IMG/VR virus record: IMGVR_UViG_3300032105_000080
Coordinates: 1-22,701 of that record
Length of the DNA: 22,701 nt
Source: a virus
Reading direction: 5' to 3' (one strand)
Shown here: piece after piece, positions 1 to 5,800 of the stretch
How positions within the stretch are numbered: the first letter of the stretch is position 1
How the letters are laid out: every line of letters begins with the position of its first letter
Notes under the pieces: model-generated
The model's database searches: none
Seen by the model: the letters and a program-made list of their open reading frames with translations, nothing else
What the model was told of the DNA's origin: nothing
Position numbers and translations under genes: made by a program

Positions 1-180
1 TGGACCGGCGCGATAAGTAACTTCCTTACCGTTGGTATCAAAGCCATTCCAACCACCGGGAGTTCTTTTAATGCGTCCGATACATTGTTGGTCAGCAAAA
101 ACTTCATATGTTGTTCTGACATAACCTTCCATTTTATTGAATTGGAATTTGATTGTGTGATTGCTTATGTTGGTATTCAT
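1..180 (-). CDS. Small protein of unknown function, C-terminus cut by window edge
   Basis: I do not recognise this gene. Sixty codons are open from an ATG at 180 and run off the left end of the window without a stop. A clear Shine-Dalgarno AGGAG (complement of 189-193) lies 8 bases before the ATG, which is what makes the gene credible. The peptide starts MNTNISNHTIKF and has a mixed, soluble composition with no membrane segment; the visible part (EVFADQQCIGRIKRTP, then a GGW) looks like a small beta-rich protein. It is transcribed away from the structural genes, together with the small gene at 283-435, so it probably belongs to an early or accessory module lying to the left. Confidence 0.6.
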   Translation of the reverse strand, partial: MNTNISNHTIKFQFNKMEGYVRTTYEVFADQQCIGRIKRTPGGWNGFDTNGKEVTYRAGP

Positions 181-215
181 CTTTTCATCTCCTATAAGTT
201 GGCCTATCTCATCAG

Positions 216-239
216 CGTCAGACTGGCCACCGTCTGACG
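216..239. other. Perfect 8-bp inverted repeat (hairpin) between two small - strand genes
   Basis: CGTCAGAC at 216-223 is the exact reverse complement of GTCTGACG at 232-239, with an 8-base loop TGGCCACC. No T-run follows on either strand, so it is not a standard intrinsic terminator. A second, weaker inverted repeat (ACCAAG at 241-246 with CTTGGT at 263-268) follows and is trailed by a T-rich stretch on the + strand. It may regulate or process the transcript joining the two small genes, or be an operator. Confidence 0.45.
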
Positions 240-282
240 GACCAAGATTGACCAAAGCCAACCTTGGTTTCGATTTGATTTT

Positions 283-435
283 TTAGTTATTGATTTTGAT
301 GCAGAGTTTGATGTAAGATTTAGCATCTTCCTTGATGTCAAAAGATGCATCGCGTTCTCCGTCAAGATATACAATCCATTTGTCTTTGATCTTTTTTATC
401 TCGATGGTCATTCCTTGGTAAAATTCTTTCGTCAT
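283..435 (-). CDS. Small protein of unknown function (50 aa)
   Basis: I do not recognise this gene. From the ATG at 435 it gives 50 residues starting MTKEFYQGMTIEIKK, with a pattern of short charged beta strands (DKWIVYLDGE) and a helix near the end (EDAKSYIKLC). A purine-rich GAAGAGA about 6 bases before the ATG could serve as ribosome site. The frame is also open upstream to a TTG at 498, but AGGAGG lies about 15 bases before that codon, too far for a good match, so I prefer the ATG. It has the same orientation as the gene at 1-180 and probably shares its transcript. It diverges from the late genes. Confidence 0.5.
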   Translation of the reverse strand: MTKEFYQGMTIEIKKIKDKWIVYLDGERDASFDIKEDAKSYIKLCIKINN

Positions 436-543
436 TGGTTGTCTCTTCAGTAAGGGTTGGTTGAAAAAATTATTAAACCGCAAGGGGAACCAATCCAAAA
501 AAGTTGGGCTGGTCCTCCTCGCGAATAATAGAGGAGAGGAGAT

Positions 544-575
544 ATCTATCTACACGATTTTCTGTGTAGGTAGAT
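544..575. other. 12-bp hairpin
   Basis: The arms 544-555 and 564-575 pair over 12 positions around an 8-base loop (GATTTTCT). Eleven pairs are Watson-Crick; the remaining one (549 with 570) is U-G in a + strand RNA but A-C in a - strand RNA, so the structure is better as a + strand transcript. It is followed by TATATTATG rather than a T-run, which argues against a simple intrinsic terminator. Confidence 0.5.
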
Positions 576-722
576 TATATTATGCCCGGGTCAGGTCGTT
601 CACAGTTATGTTACTAATTCCTAAACCCTCGCCTGTTGAGCAAACCCCCGTAAATTATCTTTGGCCGTTTTACGCATCAGACTACAATCCTGAGCCTCAA
701 AGCAGGAAGTGTTATGATCGCC

Positions 723-752
723 AGCAAGGTAGGGTAGACATCCCGTCTTGCT
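723..752. other. Two-tier hairpin inside the gene-free region
   Basis: AGCAAG (723-728) pairs with CTTGCT (747-752), and an inner GGG (732-734) can pair with CCC (742-744). The sequence around it is G-rich and non-coding. It could be one helix of a larger folded RNA or part of a protein-binding packaging site. Confidence 0.4.
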
Positions 753-946
753 CGGAGGTCAGGTAGTCGGTGCCGTCTGGATATTGTCGGCGCGAACTGA
801 GGGGTGGGCAGGGTGGCTCTCACACATGACAGATCTGGAGCCGGTTGGGTAAGTCACTTGCAGCGGGCTGGAATAGGACCGGGCACGCTGTAGAGGTGGG
901 ACAGATCCGCAGAGATCTAAGAGCCGGGGGTGCCACACGCGTTGAG

Positions 947-958
947 GGGTATATACCC
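947..958. repeat. Perfect 12-bp palindrome
   Basis: GGGTATATACCC reads the same on both strands. It marks the right edge of the GC-rich stretch. Symmetric sites of this kind bind dimeric proteins; no particular protein can be named. Confidence 0.4.
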
Positions 959-1101
959 GTTTATTACCTTTTGCTCCGCAGGCACTGGGGTCTTTAAAAG
1001 GACCCTCTTTATATTGCTCGTCGTTTAAGACCCGAGACGTCTGATTTGATACACGTATTGTACCCGATTTCGTGAAAAGATAAAAGCATATTCATTAAAT
1101 G

Positions 1102-1128
1102 TAACCTCTTGAAATCATTAGCTTTTCT
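1102..1128 (+). repeat. 27-bp repeat, copy 1
   Basis: First of three near-identical direct repeats (starts TAACCTCTTGAAATCATT). It differs from copies 2 and 3 only at position 7 (C for A). A TTGAAA inside it (1109-1114) lies 16 bases before TTTAAT (1131-1136), a promoter-like spacing. Confidence 0.75.
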
Positions 1129-1195
1129 CATTTAATTATAGGCTTTTAGCCGGATTTTATGATATTAAGCCAAAAATGCTCAATTTTTGGTAGAC

Positions 1196-1222
1196 TAACC
1201 TATTGAAATCATTAGCTTTTCT
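1196..1222 (+). repeat. 27-bp repeat, copy 2
   Basis: Identical to copy 3 over all 27 bases and preceded, as there, by AC. It begins 94 bases after copy 1. Its internal TTGAAA is the -35-like element of the best promoter candidate before the terminase. Confidence 0.8.
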
Positions 1223-1230
1223 GATAAAAT
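1203..1230 (+). promoter_or_regulatory. Candidate promoter upstream of terminase
   Basis: TTGAAA (1203-1208), a 16-base spacer, then TAAAAT (1225-1230) preceded by TGA, an extended -10 motif. The -35-like box and most of the spacer lie inside repeat copy 2, so a regulator that recognises the repeat would sit on the polymerase site. A weaker equivalent is at 1109-1136 over copy 1. It would drive the terminase/portal genes. Confidence 0.45.
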
Positions 1231-1238
1231 CATTAAAC

Positions 1239-1265
1239 TAACCTATTGAAATCATTAGCTTTTCT
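1239..1265 (+). repeat. 27-bp repeat, copy 3
   Basis: Identical to copy 2 and begins 43 bases after it, close to four helical turns. No -10-like hexamer follows at the right distance, so this copy may act as a binding site only. An inverted partial copy of its first bases (ATAGGTTA, 1279-1286) follows shortly after. Confidence 0.8.
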
Positions 1266-1396
1266 AAAGGGTTCATGGATAGGTTAAGGTATTAGAGGAT
1301 AAATATTTGTTGAGGTAAAGTCATAAAATCGTAGATGCTTTGTAAATTTTGGTGTATACATTATACTTCCATATCAGTATAGCTTGGTTGGCTCAT

Positions 1397-2875
1397 ATGT
1401 CTTCTCTTTATATGACTTCTATTATAAGAGCGTGTCAAGACCCCGGCCTTTTCCAGCCTTGGTTTAAGCGGGTCGAGACCTGGCGCAACTGGCGCGTTTT
1501 CCTCCGGGCGCTGTTTGGGCTTCCCTTTGCAAAGGGTGACCGTGTCATCTTCGAAAAGTGTACCGGACGTACACGTATCCCTAAGAAACCATTTACCGAG
1601 GCGTGGTTGGTCGTTGGCCGGCGAGGTGGAAAATCATTCATATTGGCGCTGATCGCAGTTTTCCTAGCGTTCTTTCGAGATTGGCGTCCCTACCTACAAC
1701 CAGGTGAAAAAGGGACGATCGTCATCATCGCAGCTGACCGTAAACAGGCTCGAGTGATTTTCCGTTTTATCGATGGTCTCATTATGAACATACCCCTGCT
1801 CAAGAAGGATGTTTATCTACCGACCTCAGCGGACGCGATCAATCTAAAGAACGACATTGTGATCGAGATCCATACCGCATCTTTCCGTAGTGTCCGTGGC
1901 TATGTCATTGTCGCTGCGCTTTTGGATGAGATTGCTTTCTGGAGAGACGAGAAAAGTGCCAATCCAGACACGGAGGTTTTGGATGCACTCCGTCCGGGTA
2001 TGGCAACCGTCCCAGGTTCGATGCTTATATGTGCATCCAGTCCATATTCAAAACGTGGTGTTCTTCATGATGTGTTCGCAGAATATTTTGGCAAGGAGAC
2101 AAGAGACGTCTTGGTTTGGAAGGCGTCAACAAAAATGATGAATCCCACCATTTCAGACAAGGTCATCGATCGTGCTTATGAACGTGATCCGGTTGTAGCG
2201 TCTGCAGAATATGGTGGCGAGTTCAGGACTGATGTAGAAGCCTTCATGACGAGGGAAGTTGTCAATGCTGCTACGTCATTCGGAACTTATGAACGTCCAT
2301 ATATAAAGGGGATTCGTTATTTTGGATTTGTGGATCCTTCCGGTGGATCTCAGGATTCGTTCACCTTGGCGATCGCCCATGCTGAAAACGGGATTCCTAT
2401 TTTGGACGTGATCAGAGAGAAGCGTCCACCGTTCAATCCTGAAACGGTTGTCAGTGAGTTTTCTTCCATAGCGAAGGAGTATAAGCTCACCTATGTTGTA
2501 GGTGATCATTACGGTGGTGAATGGCCAAGGGTACGGTTCAAGTCATGTGGGATTCAGTATCGGCTCTCGAAGACAGGTAAGTCAGCGCTGTATGTTGAGA
2601 TCTTGCCTGAGTTCAATGCTGGATTGGTGGAGATCCTAGACGTTGTGTTGTTGCGGAACCAGTTTTTGGGGCTGGAGCGTCAGACTTCCAGGAAAGGGAA
2701 GGATTCGGTAGATCACAAGCCTGGAGGAAGAGATGACTTGTGTAATTCAGCGACTGGTGCTTTGGTTTGTGCAACAAATAAGACCGTTGAGATTGATAGC
2801 TCACACTTTAGAGTTGGGCCGCGTTTAGTCTCGTCACAAATAGAGGATATGGAGGATATGTACATTGAGCCGTAA
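1397..2875 (+). CDS. terL: Phage terminase large subunit (DNA-packaging ATPase and nuclease)
   Basis: This is the packaging motor. Its N-terminal ATPase drives DNA through the portal and its C-terminal RNase H-like nuclease cuts the concatemer. Counting from the ATG at 1397 (492 residues), Walker A is GRRGGKS at about 74-80, Walker B LLDE at about 175-178, and a coupling-motif-like SSPYSKRG lies near 215. The nuclease acidic residues fit VDPSGG (about 312-317), GDH (about 369-371) and the late RDD (about 445-447). The length is normal for the family. The start is uncertain: no good Shine-Dalgarno precedes any candidate. The frame is open to a TTG at 1349, and an ATG at 1412 is also possible. 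The stretch before 1397 is hydrophobic and unlike the family, so I chose 1397. The end overlaps the portal start by 11 bases. No small terminase gene is seen next to it. Confidence 0.95.
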   Translation: MSSLYMTSIIRACQDPGLFQPWFKRVETWRNWRVFLRALFGLPFAKGDRVIFEKCTGRTRIPKKPFTEAWLVVGRRGGKSFILALIAVFLAFFRDWRPYLQPGEKGTIVIIAADRKQARVIFRFIDGLIMNIPLLKKDVYLPTSADAINLKNDIVIEIHTASFRSVRGYVIVAALLDEIAFWRDEKSANPDTEVLDALRPGMATVPGSMLICASSPYSKRGVLHDVFAEYFGKETRDVLVWKASTKMMNPTISDKVIDRAYERDPVVASAEYGGEFRTDVEAFMTREVVNAATSFGTYERPYIKGIRYFGFVDPSGGSQDSFTLAIAHAENGIPILDVIREKRPPFNPETVVSEFSSIAKEYKLTYVVGDHYGGEWPRVRFKSCGIQYRLSKTGKSALYVEILPEFNAGLVEILDVVLLRNQFLGLERQTSRKGKDSVDHKPGGRDDLCNSATGALVCATNKTVEIDSSHFRVGPRLVSSQIEDMEDMYIEP

Positions 2876-5800
2876 AAAGATAGCTAAATCCCCTTCGAAG
2901 AAGATGACAATCAAGCGATCTGTAAAGAAGCATAAAGCTGATCCAATCGATCCAAAGGATCTGATGTCTCAGATGGCTGTTGTCACCTCTAATATGTTTG
3001 TTGGAGATATTCTCCCACAGTTCAATCCGTCAGCGCTTGTTTCTAGGAAGGGTCTTCAAATCTATGACCGTATGAGAAATGATGACCAGATAAAGGCAGC
3101 ACTATGGTTTAAGAAGCTTGCCATTGTCAGTACGGGATGGGAAGTCATCAGTCCTGGGAATAAACCTGAGGACTGGGAAGTCACCCGTTTTGTTCGAGAT
3201 CAGTTCGATAACATCGAGCGATCATTCATGGACTGTATTGTCGAAATCCTCAGTGCACTTGATTATGGTTTTTCATGTTCAGAGAAAATATATTTTCCAA
3301 CACCGAAAGATCATCTATTCCCAAACAAGATCGGGTTGAGAGCAATCAAGTCTAAGAAACCACATGGAATTTCGTTCAAGATGGATGAGTTTGGTACTTT
3401 GGATCCAGACGGTATTGTTCAACAGGGTGGGAAAGCAGGAGGGAACAAGCTTCCGGTTGGTAAATTTGTGATCTACTCTCATCAGTTTGAGTTCAGTAAT
3501 TACTATGGCAAATCGGATCTGGAGGCGGTTTATCGCAGCTGGTGGGTAAAAGAAAATGCGTACCGATGGTTGGCGATGTTGCTCGAAAGATTTGGTATAC
3601 CACCGATCTTTGCCTTATACGAACCTGAGAGTCTTACAGAGAAGCAGATCAACGATCTCCTGACGGTCATTGAACGGATCCAGGCCGCGACCGCTGGTGC
3701 TCTTCCAAGAGCGTCTAAGGATTCGCTGGAGCTTTGGGCACCTCAGCTGGCTGGACAGGCGCAACGGGTCTTCATCCCTGCGTTGGAAATGTTCAACCGG
3801 GATATTGCTCGTGGGTTGTTGATGCCTGGGCTTATGGGTCTAACCCCTGATCAGCAGGTTGGATCCTTTGCTCGGGCTCGTGTCATCTTCGATGCCTTCA
3901 TGCTCATGATTAGTCGTACTCGTAGACAGATCGAGGATCTTGTGGTTACCGAGCAGGTTCTCCGTCCATTGGTCGATCTTAACTATGCTATCAAATCGGA
4001 TGAGTATCCTATGTTCCGGTTCCTTCCCATCACCGATGATCTTCGCTTGGATCTCATGAAGCAGTGGGGTGATTTTGTTGGTGCTGGTGTCACAGAGGCT
4101 CAGGTGGATGATGAAGAACATATCCGGAAGCTGTTTGCCTTTCCCAAGATTGATAAATCCTTACGTGGTGAAGAAATACTGCCGGACGATGATCTTGAAG
4201 ATGACGACGAACCTGTTGAAGATGATGACGACGAGGATGAAGGTGGGGATGAAGGAGGAGATGATGATGGTGATGATGGAGATTCAAACCTCAAGATTGG
4301 AAAACCAGAGAAATTGGCTTCTGAACAGGAAGAAGTAAAAACCTATGTCCCACGGACAACTCCGAACAGGTTCGAGAAGCAAGTAGATTTCAAGAAGATT
4401 ACTAAGACCTTGGATGATCTTGAGAGGAATTCGGTTAAGAATATTGTGGAAGCTATGGTCGATGTTCGGAATCGGTTCCTGAAGCATATCGAAAGTAAGT
4501 TTGACCATAAAGTCGCGTTTGTCCGTCAGTTGGCTTCATTAAGGGGGATGCCGAAGGTCTCACAGGCCATAGGCGAGTTTCTTGAGGAAGCCTTTGACCA
4601 GGGCACCGTTAGTGTACGGAACGAGCTGAGTGGGGTAGTGAAGTTTCAGGACGCACCCAACTTCAAGCCAACCCAAGCGATTAAGTTCCTCAAGACAAAA
4701 ACCTTTTGGATCACTGGTATCATCGATGATAGTCTTCGGAAAGAAGCAAGAGGTATTCTTCTCAATTCAATCGAGAACGGGGAGCCATTACGTGAGACGA
4801 TGAGGAAGTTGAAGACTTCATTCGAACCATACGTTGGTGATCCCAGTGTCATTCGTAGTGGACGTGTCATTTCCCCATCACGATTAGAGACCATCGTCCG
4901 AACCAATACTACTGATGCATTCAATCGTGGCCGGCTGGTGGAGGCACGAGCGGCTGAAGATCTCGTTACAGGGTTTGAATTCAGTGCAGTAATTGATGCG
5001 GTGACTTGTTTTCATGGTGATACTCTTGTTGTAATGGCTGATGGTATAAGAAAGGAAATTAGAAGTGTCAGACCTGGAGATAAAGTCCTCAGCGGTTGTG
5101 GAAGAGAACGACGTGTTAGAGCAATCAAAGTCAGTCTTGCAAGTCGATGGTGCATCATCAAGATGGAGGGGTCGGCACAAATCCGCACGACAATTACGCA
5201 TCCTTTCTGGACAATTCGATCCGGAAGCTATTGCTGGGTTCAAGCAGCTGACCTGTCGACAAACGACAGAGTTGGTACAATTGAACTGCCAAAATTGTGG
5301 GAAGGTGATGTTACGTCACAAAAGCAAGAAGACGAAGAAAATAAAGGGAGGGAAATACTGCAGTCTCATTTGTTACTACGCGGCAATTCGGGTTGTCAGA
5401 GTGAAATTGAAATGTGCAGGTTGTGGGAGAGAAGTTCTCAAGAGAGAGTCTTACATAAAGAGGAGAGGGTACAAGACACACTATTGCTCTCGGAGATGTC
5501 AAACTCGGGCTCGTCAGAAGGGTGTCTTAATGCGAGATCGTCTTCGGGTATGTCGAACCTGCGGAAGAGAGTTTTTCATATCACCAAAGAGTGTGTTGGA
5601 GAAGAAACAACGACAGCATTGTTCGAAGGAATGTCAGAGGCGGAGAGTTTGGAAAAATTGTCCAATTTGCGGACAGCAATTCGAGACAAAGATATTGGAG
5701 GGAAAGATTTATTGTTCACGGAAATGTTATCGTCGGTCGGATCTGGAAACGAGACCGGAAAAGACAGTGAGAGAGGAATTGGAAGCAATAGGGATTCCAT

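Larger units (their letters stand above)
436..1396. other. About 960 bp without a convincing gene: hairpin-rich left part, repeat-rich right part
   Basis: No open frame here has both a ribosome site and plausible composition. The left part (about 540-1020, noticeably richer in G and C than its flanks) holds several self-complementary segments: a 12-bp stem at 544-575, a stem at 723-752, GGCTC/GAGCC around 815-842, AGATC/GATCT around 904-918, the perfect palindrome GGGTATATACCC at 947-958, and GGGTC/GACCC near 987-1005. The right part (1080-1340) is AT-rich and holds three 27-bp repeats with promoter-like sequence. The position, between divergent gene sets and directly before the terminase, suits a packaging site (cos or pac), a replication or control region, or a structured RNA. 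None of these can be proved by eye. Confidence 0.6.

Noticed and set aside
461-766. 101-codon open frame on the + strand in the gene-free region (with an internal ATG at 608)
   Set aside because: It starts with TTG without ribosome site, overlaps the small - strand gene and the hairpins, and its composition looks random. A 52-residue product from the internal ATG cannot be excluded but has no Shine-Dalgarno.
540-1020. tRNA, RNase P or group I/II intron in the GC-rich block
   Set aside because: I searched by eye for a T-loop with GTTCRA, cloverleaf arms, intron domain V and RNase P core motifs on both strands and found none that fit.
1102-1265. CRISPR array from the three 27-bp repeats
   Set aside because: The gaps are 67 and 16 bases, far from uniform, there is no cas gene, and the repeats overlap promoter-like sequence.
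4090-4294. His-rich and Ser-rich open frames on the - strand
   Set aside because: They are antisense readings of the Asp-rich linker codons in the portal gene.
5065-5265. N-terminal ~70 residues of the nested nuclease as a real domain
   Set aside because: In this stretch the portal frame encodes conserved intein blocks A and B; the +1 frame has no recognisable pattern and looks like their shadow.
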